Positions 21,290 through 32,288 of a stretch of 64,000 nucleotides of DNA are shown here, piece by piece. Location of the stretch: the NCBI GenBank assembly GCA_036924285.1, contig JAYKYS010000012.1, positions 992,001 to 1,056,000 on the forward strand, written 5' to 3'. How positions within the stretch are numbered: the first letter of the stretch is position 1; each line of letters opens with the position of its first letter. Both the position numbers and the translations under genes were made by a program. Source of the stretch: Asterella californica (Eukaryota; Streptophyta; Marchantiopsida; Marchantiales; Aytoniaceae). Below the pieces are notes generated by a model. The model was given only the letters and a program-made list of their open reading frames with translations, was not told where the DNA came from and did not search any database.

Positions 21290-23617
21290 ATGGATGAGTT
21301 TGTCATCGTTTACATCGACGACATCTTGATCTACTCCAAAACCTTGGAGTCGCACGCGGAGCAGCTAAGGGTGGTGTTGACGAAGCTGCGGGAGCATAAG
21401 CTGTTTGCCAACATTGACAAGAGTGAGTTTGGTTTGGAGCGCATTAACTTCTTGGGACATGTCATTAGTGCCGAAGGAGTCGGACCGGATATGCAGAAGG
21501 TGGACGCGATTGTGACTTGGGAGCCTCCGACTACAGTGAAGGGGATGCGGCGATTCTTAGGATTGGCGCAGTTCTACCGCAAGTATGTGAAAGGGTTTTC
21601 AAAGATCGCGAAGCCGCTGACGGACTGGACGGGCAAAGACGCACAGGTAAGTTGGACCAAGGAGGTGGATGATGCGTTTCAGACGATCAAAGCTATTTTG
21701 TCAAAGGCGCCAGTATTGAAGCTGCCAGAGTTCGACAAACCATTCGAGGTGCACACGGACGCGAGCGACTATGCGATTGGCGGAGTGTTGGTGCAGGATG
21801 GAAAACCTGTAGCGTACGAAAGCAAGAAGCTATCTGGGACAGAGAGTCGATGGCCGACTCACGAGAAGGAACTATTTGCAGTGGTTCATTGCTTGAGGAA
21901 ATGGCGGCATTACTTGGGACTTCACAAGACCCAAGTGTATATTGATAACATCTCGCTCAAGTACTTTGAGACACAAGATCGGGTGACGCCAAAGCAACTA
22001 CGCTGGCATGATACCTTGGCGCTCATGAACGTGGAGTTAATCCACAAAGCGGGAAAGGACAATGTGGTTCCTGACGCCTTGAGTCGCAAGGAGGAATATC
22101 TTCCATCGTCAACACAGATTTTGCGAGCTATGTATCCTAAGGAGTCAGATTTGGAGAGGCGAATACGTGAAGGTTACATGGGTGATGACCAAGCAAAGGA
22201 GTACCTGGAACAACTCAAGCGAGGAGTGAAGTTGCAGAACATGCAACTAAGACATGGTTTACTCATGTTCAAGCAAAGCCGGGTTTATGTGGGACAAGGA
22301 AAACTTCGGACTAAGTTACTCAAAGAATCTCACGATGTGCCCTTATCAGGCCATAAAGGAGAAAAGTCCACTTTAGCAGTGATAGCTAAAAAGTTTTATT
22401 GGCCCCACATGAAAGACGATGTTGCCCACTTTGTAAAAACATGTGCAACCTGTCAAGCAAACCGCGTTTCTTATGAGAAGAAACAAGGGTTGCTTCATCC
22501 TCTGCCGATTCCAGTCCGACCTTGGGAAAGCATTAGCATGGACTTCATTACCTCTCTGCTTGACTCGAATGGATACAATGCGATTTTTGTGATAGTTGAT
22601 CGGTTTAGCAAACTAGCGAAGTTTGCTCCGACCTTGGATACTGCAACAGCGTTCATGACTTCTCGGTTGTTCCTAGATACTTGGTGGCGTTCACATGGAT
22701 TACCTCGGAGTATTATTTCAGACCGAGACTCTAAGTTCACAAGTGCCTTTTGGAAACACTTGTTCCAAAAATTGGGGACTAAATTAAAATTTAGTACCAC
22801 CTTTCATCCGGAAACAGATGGGCAAACGGAACGCGTTAACTCGGTTCTGAATCAATACTTGAGGAATTATGTGAGCGCGGACCAAAGTGATTGGGCGGAG
22901 TGGCTCAGTCTTGCGGAGTATTGCTACAATTCCACGAAGCATTCAGCAATCGACGAATCGCCTTTCTTGCTGGCTTACGGACGTGAGCCAGAAGGGCCTC
23001 TTGACTTGACTCTTGCAGGGAGTTCTACATCGGCGCGACCAAGAACACGGCAAACATCAGCTGAAGAGTTGGTGGCGGCAATGCAACGGCGCGAGGAACA
23101 AGTAAAGAAGAACCTCGAGAAGGCGCAGCAACGATACACGAAGCAGGTAAACAAGCATCGGCGGCAAGTGAAGTTTCAAGTGGGCGAAGAAGTATGGTTA
23201 AGTACGAAAAACTTCACACTTCCGAAGGAAATATCGACGAAATTTTCATCAAAGTTCGCGGGACCTTTTGTCGTTGTCAAGAATCCGCATGAAGATGTCT
23301 ATACCTTAGACCTTCCTCGCGAGTGGCAATTGCATCCGACTTTCCATGTTTCTTTATTAAAGAAATACTTCAAGGATGATTTGCGGCCGGAGCGCAAACA
23401 AGTACTCAGGCCTCAACTCGATGTCGTGCAAGGCGAAGCAGAATATGAGGTGGAGTCCATTTTGCGATCTCGGCACAAATCAAACCGGATGGAGTACTTG
23501 GTCAAATGGCGTGGTTACCATTTGAAGGAGGCAACTTGGGTGCCAGAGGAAGATCTCGCACATGCGAGCAAAGTACTAGACCTCTTCAAACGGAGACAAG
23601 GACAACAAGAGCGTTAG
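21290..23617 (+). CDS. Chromovirus pol, C-terminal part: RT palm end, RNase H, integrase, chromodomain
   Basis: 775 codons without a stop. RT starts at its active site VYIDDILIYS (residues 7-16) and continues with NFLGHVIS and RRFLGLAQFYRKYV. RNase H at about 150-265 has VHTDASDYAIGG and NVVPDALSR. Integrase: H2C2 zinc end (HDVPLSGHKG and CATCQ), SMDFITSL, ISDRDSKFTS and ETDGQTERVN, a full D,D,E triad. GPFVVV and a C-terminal chromodomain (YEVESIL, YLVKWRGY, ATWVPEEDL) follow. The ATG at 21290 is the first in frame after the LTR; the true polyprotein start has been lost. RNase H and integrase could still be made, RT could not. Confidence 0.85.
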   Translation: MDEFVIVYIDDILIYSKTLESHAEQLRVVLTKLREHKLFANIDKSEFGLERINFLGHVISAEGVGPDMQKVDAIVTWEPPTTVKGMRRFLGLAQFYRKYVKGFSKIAKPLTDWTGKDAQVSWTKEVDDAFQTIKAILSKAPVLKLPEFDKPFEVHTDASDYAIGGVLVQDGKPVAYESKKLSGTESRWPTHEKELFAVVHCLRKWRHYLGLHKTQVYIDNISLKYFETQDRVTPKQLRWHDTLALMNVELIHKAGKDNVVPDALSRKEEYLPSSTQILRAMYPKESDLERRIREGYMGDDQAKEYLEQLKRGVKLQNMQLRHGLLMFKQSRVYVGQGKLRTKLLKESHDVPLSGHKGEKSTLAVIAKKFYWPHMKDDVAHFVKTCATCQANRVSYEKKQGLLHPLPIPVRPWESISMDFITSLLDSNGYNAIFVIVDRFSKLAKFAPTLDTATAFMTSRLFLDTWWRSHGLPRSIISDRDSKFTSAFWKHLFQKLGTKLKFSTTFHPETDGQTERVNSVLNQYLRNYVSADQSDWAEWLSLAEYCYNSTKHSAIDESPFLLAYGREPEGPLDLTLAGSSTSARPRTRQTSAEELVAAMQRREEQVKKNLEKAQQRYTKQVNKHRRQVKFQVGEEVWLSTKNFTLPKEISTKFSSKFAGPFVVVKNPHEDVYTLDLPREWQLHPTFHVSLLKKYFKDDLRPERKQVLRPQLDVVQGEAEYEVESILRSRHKSNRMEYLVKWRGYHLKEATWVPEEDLAHASKVLDLFKRRQGQQER

Positions 23618-24345
23618 CAAGATGAGGACATCTCCTTCCAATGAGGGGTGAAGAAACGACGAACCATACGAGTAGCAACTTGAGGCAATTTGGGCCGATG
23701 GACTTTGTACTTTGACTTGTGTTTGGAAATAAAGATCTTGTTTCCTGAAAAATTGTCCAAGTGTATTGGTAGTGCATGGCTATGACTAGTTCTGATCAGA
23801 TGCCTAGGATGTTGTCAAGAGGAGGAACGAAGCACACTCAAAGGAAGCGAGCTGGTTTGGATAAGCATCTAAATCAAGACTAAGTCTTGATGTCAAGACT
23901 TAGGTTTGCCGTAGCGTTGGCAAAGCAAGTATGAACTTTCATACTTGTCTTGGGGCTTGGGGTGATCTTGCTTTGTGGTTTTCTACAAAGTAAACTTAGT
24001 CTCGCGTCTAAGTCAAATCAGGTTGCGACCGGAAAGTGAGTTTCGGGGGACCTCGTAAGTAGGTGTGAATACTTATAGTTTGCAAGTTAGAGTCTTAAGT
24101 AGAATGTTTAGAAGTTGTCAACTAGTTTTGTTTAGGGTAAGCCAAAAAGGTAAGGCTTTTCCCGAGACTAGTTGAAATTTTCTAAGTGTTCTAGCGACAA
24201 CTTAAGACTCCAGCCAAGAAGGGAATTGCGGGTTAGCTACCAGAATGCAATTCTGACGCCAAGGGATTGGCTACCCATTTTGAACTTGGTGTTAACTTAA
24301 AGGATCATTGTTGATGAGGGCATCAACCTCCAAAGTGGGGGTGAG
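23618..24345 (+). other. 3' untranslated interior and polypurine tract of E
   Basis: Non-coding stretch between the pol stop and the first LTR fragment. It ends in AAAGTGGGGGTGAG, the polypurine tract that primes plus-strand synthesis; the same tract recurs at 24701-24714 before the full 3' LTR. Confidence 0.75.
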
Positions 24346-24714
24346 TGTCGCGCCCCTCATTCTCAAGATCGGACGCAGACGCGAACAACAGAACCCTAGC
24401 GGACTTGCGCTAGGTTGTGAACGCTGCGAGTAGGACTTAACGGCTTGGCCGGCAAGTCGGGATCAGATGAACCCTAAGTGTTTCTAATACGTGAAGGTTA
24501 CATGGGTGATGACCAAGCAAAGGAGTACCTGGAACAACTCAAGCGAGGAGTGAAGTTGCAGAACATGCAACTAAGACATGGTTTAAGAAGGGAATTGCGG
24601 GTTAGCTACCAGAATGCAATTCTGACGCCAAGGGATTGGCTACCCATTTTGAACTTGGTGTTAACTTAAAGGATCATTGTTGATGAGGGCATCAACCTCC
24701 AAAGTGGGGGTGAG
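24346..24714 (+). repeat. Patchwork duplication in E: LTR start + pol piece + 3' UTR piece
   Basis: Three joined blocks: 24346-24485 copies the first 140 bp of the LTR; 24486-24585 copies pol 22162-22261 (100 bp); 24586-24714 copies 24217-24345 (129 bp), including the polypurine tract. All are direct, with sharp joins. Template switching in reverse transcription is the simplest source. Confidence 0.88.
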
Positions 24715-25828
24715 TGTCGCGCCCCTCATTCTCAAGATCGGGCGCAGACGCGAACAACAGAACCCTAGCGGACTTGCGCTAGGTTGTGAACGCTGCGAGT
24801 AGGACTTAACGGCTTGGCCGGCAAGTCGGGATCAGATGAACCCTAAGTGTTTCTCTGAACCAAGGTTGGAACCTTGGGTTAGGACATAAGGGCCTACCCC
24901 AAGAGGGCCCCAGACGAACGCTGACCTAAGGAGGCGAGTCTGGGAACGGATTGAAACATGAGTCTCAGACATAGGTCTGAGACGTGGGTCCGAGACGCGG
25001 GATCAAGACGTGGGTCCGAGACGCAGACAAACCACAGGGTTCGACCCTGGGTCTGGACCACAGATTTTCGGAAAAACTGGTAAGTGTTGGAGCTCCAGGG
25101 ACGTTTTAGGTCGTGGACGGAGCTCCACGTAAGATCTCGAGGCGAGTGAGGTATCATTGGAAAGATCTCGTCGAGAGCTTTCCAGTGATATATAACACTC
25201 CTCGATCTGACGTCCGAGCTGGAAGTTATGGCCGAACCACAATCGGGTTGTGGTATAATTTTCAGGGACCAAAGAGGAGGGCGGGGCCGCCGATCCCCAG
25301 AAGTATATATGAGGGGGGCTCGATGCCTGGGTGGGCCAGGACGAGTCACCCGACCCCAGGGTTCGGCGGGCGGACTCTGGGGGCATGAGGTGATGGCTGG
25401 GCCAGTTCCAAGGCACGTTCCGATCCAGACTTGGACGTCTGGATTTAGGAACGATGTAAGGGCTGGGGCAAGACTAGGGAACGAGTCGGCGGGTTAGACC
25501 ACCGTTCGGGAGCCTAGACCCAGACGGACATCACGGGCGGTTGGACCGCTAGGTGTGTTGGAGGCACCGTTTAGGACCCTGGACTTTATGGGAAGTCCGC
25601 CCCAAGTCATCTTGTTTGAGACCGACTTAGGCGGATCTAAGTCGGGACTTAGGATTGCTGAGCTTGATGATTAGGGAGACGGTCCGGCTCCGGTCCGGAC
25701 CAAACAGAACTAAGGTAAGTGGTGCATGGACGCTAACTTGTGATTGTGTTTGCAGGTTAGCGGTGTAAAGTTTACGACCTACTGAGCTAGAGCTTCCGCT
25801 GGCGCAACAAGGCGGTAGGTGCGCGAAA
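24715..25828 (+). repeat. 3' LTR of element E
   Basis: 1114 bp, ends GTGCGCGAAA at 25828 and is followed by the ATGA duplication. Small indels distinguish it from the 5' LTR (for example a shorter stretch near 25610). Confidence 0.88.
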
Positions 25829-25903
25829 ATGAGGAGGACGATGATAATTTAGAGAACCATGAGAACTAGTGGAAAAGTTGGCACATACCGGAGGATGTGC
25901 AAG

Positions 25904-25918
25904 ATTGGAGGGGATGAA
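25904..25918 (+). other. Polypurine tract of element A
   Basis: ATTGGAGGGGATGAA lies directly before the TGTCGTAG start of the 3' LTR. Confidence 0.6.
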
Positions 25919-27704
25919 TGTCGTAGTGCGTGACATTCCACATGATGAAACTGAACTTCAGAAGACACTCAACCAGCATTTGTTTGGGAAGCTGCACCCT
26001 AGCTTATCAAGCTGGGCAAGAGCTAAGCTAGGGCCATGCTTGACAAGCTGCCCCCTAGCTTAGACTGAAATATCACCCTGAAAGAGGTCGAAGGGCATCA
26101 GAATGCAGAGCTCGACGAGGAAAGCGACCTCATGCTTCCAGTTTTGACAGAAAGTGTTTTAAGCAATAGTTAGTACGGGTTTTAAACTGAGAAATATGCG
26201 AAAGAGAGAAATCTGTCGATTCTGGCTCGTGACTCGAACTCAGAATCTGATAGCGTGAGTGTGTAGGTGTTCACAAATACTATAGTTTTGACTCCTTGTT
26301 CATTAAAAACAGAGTTGTATAGAGAAGTTAGCGTAGAAAAGGCTAGTAAAGACTTTACAAGAAAATTTCCTCAAGAAAACATATGTACAGAAAAATTTCC
26401 CTTCTTGAACGGAACCAAAGGCCATCCGACTGATAGCGCGCCTGCCTAGGAGGGAAGTGGTCTCAGGATCAATCCCTCCTGGCTTCTGGTTCCTTTTCCG
26501 ACATGTTGGCCTCCTGGAAGGGAGTCTATGTTGGGTATGCAGCCACGTCCTGCATATCTAGGGGCAGGAGACCGATATCTCCCTTAATCGTGGGATTCTT
26601 GGTCTAAGCCTCCGCATGCCATCCTGAATATACTATGAGAGATACCTGATGCGCATATGGAGGGGCTGTAAGCCCTGTGTTGGGACTTCGGCCTACATTG
26701 GAGGCGAGACCTTGGTCAAATTTGACTATAATCGTGGGCTTCCTGGCCTAAGCCTCCGCATGCCATCCTGAATATACTATGGGAGATACTTGGTGCGCAT
26801 ATGGGGGGTTGTAAGCCCTGTGAGGCAGCCTCATAAGTGTTGGGGCTTCGGCCTACATTGGATGACTTGTAGGATATTCAGGGTGGCATCAAGATGACAT
26901 CAAGAGCACGGGAAACTTTTGCTAATTAGTTAAATAACCATCGAGTCGGCTTGCCATGAGGAATGAGACTATGAGAACCTTTATTAGTGAAGAGGTAGAG
27001 TTTGTGGAGACAACTGTGAAACTTGTATTAAAAAGGGGTCAAACTTGTAAATAAAGCTTTGTACGCATAAGGACAGCAGGGGGGCAGCTTAAGCTGGGGC
27101 CTTAAAACTTTAGGTTAAATACTGCGGCGGCTGAAGATCAGGGACACTTTTCAAACAGTTTTTCTGAGAGAGCGGAGGCGGAAGGAGGAGAAAGGAGGAT
27201 TAGGGTTTGGAGGGTTCAGGACACGCATGAGAAGCTTGGAGGCAGAGAGAGAGTTTTTTTCTGGGCAGAATTGAGAAGGTGGACGGGGAGATCGTGACAG
27301 AGGGACAGACAAGCGTTTGGAGGTTGGAGCTTCATCTGATATACAGTTTGGGGTTTGGAGGCAGTAGAACTGAACGGACAGAGGCGGTTTATTTGACAAG
27401 GCTTTGGTTGTCGTGAGATCAAATTCCTTGGAATTTTCAGCTAAGAAGGACTCAGGAGAGGAAGAGAGAGATATTTTCTTAACAGTGAAGCAGTTGACAC
27501 TGAAATAAAGCTATTTCTACTCCAGAGAGATCTATTTGTGTACCTGAGTGCGTGCTTGAGTGTTTGTTTTGCAATTGGTGGGCACAAGAAGCTTTGTTTT
27601 GAGATTTCATAGTCTGCAGCAACATGTTTTCCTTCCTGGTCGTTTTCTTTGATCGATCATAGTCAGGAGGTCTGCCCTCCCCAAGAAAGACTCTCGTCAC
27701 GACA
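25919..27704 (+). repeat. 3' LTR of element A
   Basis: 1786 bp, TGTCGTAG to GACA, followed by GCGG. Compared with the 5' LTR it lacks about 90 bp (in the repeat around 26690 and near 27080). It holds the second copy of the tRNA-like segment and tandem units. Confidence 0.88.
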
Positions 27705-27778
27705 GCGGACCAGGGAGGAGCCGTAGGTCTAGACTCTTCAACGAGGAGCGACTGAGAGGTCTCTTTTCATCATATTGT

Positions 27779-28015
27779 TTGGCATGCGATAACTTTGCAA
27801 GAGAGCTTCAAATGGATGTGACGCCTCTGTTGACATGTGCATGTTTCTCATTTATAGAGATTGAGCCGAAGCAACAGCGGTTCAAAGTCTATAAGCAGCT
27901 TGCGAAAGCTGTGGGTTTTGTTGAACGTACTACTTTCCCAGAGGATTTACAGACTGCAATACAGAAAACTTGGGAATCACTTGGGGAAGTTCACCTAGGC
28001 TTCATAGCTGCTTAG
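27779..28015 (+). CDS. Short hypothetical frame next to element A
   Basis: 78 codons from ATG to TAG; the frame is open further left to about 27710, so it may be the 3' exon of a host gene broken by element A. The translation is not low-complexity (FSFIEIEPKQQRF, YKQLAKAVGFV) and looks protein-like. I do not recognise a family. No partner exon can be proven on the left side of A. Confidence 0.3.
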   Translation: MACDNFARELQMDVTPLLTCACFSFIEIEPKQQRFKVYKQLAKAVGFVERTTFPEDLQTAIQKTWESLGEVHLGFIAA

Positions 28016-29120
28016 ACATGTGAGTTGTATTTATTTTTTTTGCAATAGGTCTCTCCCTCCCAAGGATCCATTGACGAGTAGTTGTCAATGGGAAGGGAGG
28101 GGTGAACTCTCGCTGCAACAGGTGCAGTCCTGGGGGTTCAACTCCCCTCGGGAATGATTTGAAAACTTTGGATGGAGTTTTGTGCATTCACTCTACCGTA
28201 TGTAGCCTAAGTTTACAGTTCTGCATTAGTTCACTTGTTTTCATGTAGTGTAGATGGACCCAGTAATATGGTACAACAGTAGACTCGGGATTCCCAGCCA
28301 GCGTCTGCACCCGTTTCCCTCTCGTGATCTCTCAGCTCCCCCCATTCACAGTCGACACCAACACATCCAACACACTCCTCTGCTGCGGCTGCTTGTGTTT
28401 GGAAATGTACTGTATTTTTTATATACTTTATAAAACGATCGCCTCCTCATTTCCAGTTTCATACAAGTCTTCGTTCGTTTGTTGTTACTAGTAGTTCGAA
28501 GACTACTGAGAAGGTACTGGTATGTGCACTGCGGGGTGAAAGGTCATGAATATCCCTTAGCTACTCTTTGGACAAAACGTATGAGTGTAGGTGCTTTACT
28601 TTTTACTTTCTTTTGCATTTGTCAAATTGTGGGTTCTATAAGTAGACATTTCTCTTGTGAACAGAAGATCTGATAGTAATTTACCAAACAATAGTCCAGT
28701 GGCTGTTTGATATCAGTTTCCACCCCTACTAGATACTCATTGTACAGTTCCAGTCCAACAATGCGTACGAAGGTTGTTGGGGCGAAGCCGAGCTCTCTGC
28801 AGTTGTATTTGATTTTGTATTGGGGGGCCCGAGCACTTTGATCTGGAATCAAGGAATAAGTAGGAAACTTTGATGTACAACTTCTGCGTTTCCAGGACCT
28901 GCCTACGTTGAATCTGGACGGAAGGTTCAAGGTGGTTGGATCACTCACAAGGTTGATCTGGGGCGAGCTCACTCGTTTGAAGGGTACATAGATTGCGAGG
29001 AACGGTCGGTTATAGAGCTACTGATCCCCAAGAAGGGTAGCAGCAGAGAAAAAGAGAAAAAGGTACGGTTCAAGAGAAAAAGGCATACCTTATCTGTCAA
29101 CTAAGATAACTTCATGGGAG
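28016..29120. other. No clear gene
   Basis: Mixed AT-rich sequence. 28110-28150 holds a GGGGGTTCAACTCCCC stem-loop resembling a tRNA T-arm, without acceptor or D-arm. A minus-strand frame at 28622-28972 shows no motif. Confidence 0.3.
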
Positions 29121-29543
29121 TCAAAAGCAAGGTTGCTCTTTCTCCAACGCAGCTAATGACAAAAAAGGATGATCACGTCCAGCATCATAAAACCCATCGT
29201 GAAGTCTGTCATCAAACCCACAAATCGACTCTGTGCAATACTCGAAAGAGACTTCCGAAAACTCTTGCATAGACCTCCTCTGTTTACAGAGCTTCGGATT
29301 TCTATCCTTATCCATGTCTTGCCTTCTGGCTACTTTCACCGCAGATAATGATAATGATAGACTACTACTCGGAGTTTCAGTATTGGCTTCCTTCGAATCT
29401 TCGCCTCGGTACCCGAGCAAAGTTACTACTAACTGTTCATCCTTAGGTCGATCTCCAGTAATGACTTTCCTAGAGATGTTCTTCTTGTTTGAAGTGAGTC
29501 TACTGACTGCTACTTGCTCAAACCGTACTTTGATCAAAACCAC
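29060..29543 (-). pseudogene. Fragment of a conserved plant protein (LRR/Raf-like kinase type), frameshifted
   Basis: A 140-codon frame ends with EYCTESICGFDDRLHDGFYDAGRDHPF-like sequence; the GFYDAGRD.PF motif followed by EVILVDR is, from memory, conserved in a plant LRR-containing Raf-like kinase family (At1g04210 type). The EVILVDR part follows after a one-base shift (a TTTT run where TTT is needed) and is then closed by TAA. Upstream is Ser/Leu-rich. No LRR or kinase domain is seen nearby, so this is a relic or one exon of a decayed gene. Confidence 0.35.
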
Positions 29544-30000
29544 ATGTTCAAGCTCGTAATGGGTTCTGCTCTGTCACACAAATACTGTGGAATATAATGT
29601 CAATGTGATTTGCCTCCATAATCAAGTAAGTAACTAGTCCACATGTATTTGAATGCCAAGGAAACACACTCTACGGCATCGGAAACATCGAAAACATCAA
29701 AAACGTTGCTATTGATTGCTACTTGCTCAACCGTGTAACCTGTCCCCAGTAGCAATTAACTTTTTAGCGAAATGGAGCAAAATTTGTTGGATCGATGTTT
29801 CTTTCTTGTAATATTCCTGTTCTCAGGCTTTGACACTTACTTTGTCTTGTTGGTCTTTGTAGGATCACACCATTAGTCCACAGAAAGCAGCAACTTTACA
29901 CACCTTTATAAGGCTCAAATAAAGCTCAATAATCTCATTCACTTTATCCATCATGGAGACACTCACTGAGACCAATAAAGCTTATATTGATAACTTTATG
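29544..30000. other. No clear gene
   Basis: AT-rich sequence with no frame I can support; it separates two minus-strand remnants. Confidence 0.3.
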
Positions 30001-31070
30001 ATGCCATAATTCATGAAGCAGTGTCTATGGTAAGATCTTGTATGAAAAGATAAAGCCACAACTCGAGAAGCAATATTTGATTGTAGAAGGTTTTCGCATA
30101 AGACAGTAGCGAGAAAAGGTGAGACCCTTTTCTAAGTGACCTCTCCCAAGTGTCATTACACCAGACACACGACTCCCATAACTTAGTTCCAGCTATCTGC
30201 AGACATTTAGTTCTCTCGCGCTCGCGTGTAAAAGTGCATCTTCGAGGATGTAATGACCGACGTCAAAAACTGCAACATAACAATGTGTGTGGGGGAGTCT
30301 GCAACAATAATAACCAATTATCACTATGTCAAAATTCAGATTTCGGAACATGATACAAAGATGCATACGAGAAGTGATATTACCTCTCTGATAGTAGTGA
30401 TCTAGGGCTGGTCGATTCAGATCAGGCACACTACAACAAGGTCGGTCGTCCGGTAGATTTTGACAAAGTGTGTGATCGTCCGCCCAATGGTTAGCAGCAT
30501 TCTGAATGTCCATGACTACCATCGTAGTGTTGTCCTCCACTTGCGGATAACGTCTGTCCAACCCCACTGTCTTTTGTGCATTCAATTGACAACATGTGTA
30601 TATCCATCCTTTAACTTGTCGGCTATGTCATATGTCTGCAACTCAGGATACATAAACCGTCTAGAACTAATGGGGTCTCCATCAGGCAACCCGCGCATCT
30701 CAACCACTCGTGCAACCAAAACGGATTTGTTTCCTTGAATGAAAGCACTTTGTTGATGCAACTATGTCACCAAGTGTCTCTTAGTGAGGAGCTCAAGGTC
30801 AACCCTAACCTCTATCTCCTCCACACTCCCTTATTCTGCACCTCTACTAAGAACTTTTTGATTACATTCTTGCACTTGTGCCATAAGTCCTTTTGACTGA
30901 CAATCTCATGACGAGACAAGATGACATCAACTGATGATTTATCATCATGTACAACCTCATCTGATACTATGCCCCTGGCGTTGAGTCGCTGAATACTCAA
31001 CTCGAATGCTCGATCCTCAATCAACCATGAGTTATTGTCGGTCTCTATCCGAGTCATGTTCACCTCGATC
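30001..31070 (-). pseudogene. DDE transposase-like pseudogene, C-terminal part (left of D)
   Basis: Minus-strand blocks in order: a frame at 31063-30812 with FELSIQRLNARGI, DDKSSVD and QKDLWHKCKNVIKKF; then 30585-30193 with AANHWADDHTLC. These match, from memory, an uncharacterised Kolobok-like transposase family with a WH-K-N motif and a NHW..D...C motif. Its N-terminal half lies on the far side of element D (40587-41330), and the frame joins exactly when D and one GATC are removed. Confidence 0.45.
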
Positions 31071-31985
31071 TGTAACGACCTATGTTACACACAGTAAGTT
31101 TGTCTATTAGTAAGGTGTTTAGTTATAACTAAGTGTTGAGAATGTTTATTTGCTGCCAAAGTACTTTAAGGAGGTATCAAGTTAGTCATGACTAGCTAAA
31201 AGTTAGTTATGGTTAAACTTAACTGTATTTTTGGCAGAATTCAGATATTTGCTAAAGAGTGAGCACTACTATCTTGTCATCTTGTCTAAAAGGTAGAAAG
31301 GAGGTGGAAAGTATCCCTTATCTCCTTTTTGACTTGATATTAGTGGTTGGATTAAAGTTGTGGACTTTGTGGGCATTAAAAACAAGAAGAGATTCCACAT
31401 GTTTCCTTTTTAGTGGGTCCTAGTGTATAGAGGGGGTGGAAATTTGAGATTCCTTGAGAATATTCTAGAATCCTTCTAGAAGTTGTTGACTTTGAAAGAA
31501 TAAGTCCATGTGAAAAGGTAAGAAGCCCATGTGATTAATGCTTTTACCTTAAGTAATATCTTAGTAAAACCCGGTAAAAGTAGTTACGGTTGAGTTACCG
31601 GAGGGTACCAAAGTAAAAACCTAGAATGTATAAATAGAGGAGTAGAGAAGAGCTTCTCATCCTTGTTTTCACATCGTCGTAATGACAACTTGAGTAATAT
31701 AGAGAATGTGGGATATTTTTAGCATGTGAGAACTTGAGAGACGTCGTTAGAATGGAGGATTTTAATTGATGAGTTTATGAAGATTTTTAGTTGATAAGTT
31801 TGTGGGTGTATGAATGAGTGAACTTAGCATTTTTTCCTTCAAGATTCATGGTGTGCTTCCATCAAAGCCATCAGAGGTGACCCCTGAGTGAGAGACAGGT
31901 CTGACATTTGTAGATTCATCGATGACGATCGTGGAGGTTGAGAGATCGGGGGGTAGTTGATCGATGAGATCGTGGAAGGTTTACA
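31071..31985 (+). repeat. 5' LTR of element D
   Basis: 915 bp, closely matching 38563-38660 plus 39777-40586 with small differences (for example a 9-bp gap near 31430). Contains a strong TATA box at 31629-31636. Confidence 0.88.
31629..31636 (+). promoter_or_regulatory. TATA box of the D LTR
   Basis: TATAAATA followed by GAGG, the classic plant core-promoter form. It recurs in the 3' LTR at 40231-40238. Confidence 0.6.
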
Positions 31986-32005
31986 TTTTTGGTTCCGTTG
32001 CTGAG
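31986..32005 (+). other. Primer-binding-site region of element D
   Basis: TTTTTGGTTCCGTTGCTGAG follows the 5' LTR directly. GGTTCCGTTGC resembles the GGCGCCGTTGCC core of the tRNA-Asp type site of plant gypsy elements, but the match is partial. Confidence 0.5.
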
Positions 32006-32288
32006 ATTTTAGTTGAAGGGATCATTGAAAATGTTTAGAGTTCAATTCTATATTAGACAAAAAGAGATTATGAGAGAGTACATGGAGAGAACGTTGGGAG
32101 GAGAGAGAGCTAACACGATGTTAGCAACATTAGAATCTTTCGTGTATCTCGTAGTGATCTATGACGCATTCGAGGTTATTCTTTACATCTTGTTCACTTA
32201 GAAAGAGTTACAGGAGAGTTGAAAGGGGATGAAACAAGAGTTGTAGAGAAAGGAGGAGAGAAACGTTATTAGAGGAGAAAAATTTCCG

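Larger units (their letters stand above)
20154..25828 (+). mobile_element. Chromovirus (Ty3/gypsy) E, nested in A, 5' half of interior deleted
   Basis: Two LTRs (20154-21280 and 24715-25828), both TGTCGCGCCCC...GTGCGCGAAA, with a 4-bp duplication ATGA (20150-20153, 25829-25832). Removing it restores the acidic tail of A pol up to its stop. The interior starts at the catalytic YIDD of RT; primer site, gag, protease and RT N-terminus are absent. The remaining 775-codon frame is intact and ends in a chromodomain. A 369-bp patchwork sits before the 3' LTR. Confidence 0.88.
2672..27704 (+). mobile_element. Ty3/gypsy retrotransposon A, 25 kb including three nested insertions
   Basis: Two related LTRs (2672-4549 and 25919-27704), both starting TGTCGTAG, bracket gag, protease, reverse transcriptase, RNase H and integrase remnants in Ty3/gypsy order. 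The outer flanks carry a 4-bp duplication GCGG at 2668-2671 and 27705-27708. Removing B1, C and E with one copy of each duplication leaves about 9.95 kb. At each junction the A reading frame is restored across the removed insert, which confirms the nesting. Stops and frameshifts throughout make it non-coding now. Confidence 0.88.

Noticed and set aside
28100..28160. tRNA-like T-arm
   Set aside because: Only the T-stem and loop can be folded; no matching acceptor, D-arm or anticodon stem at the right spacing.
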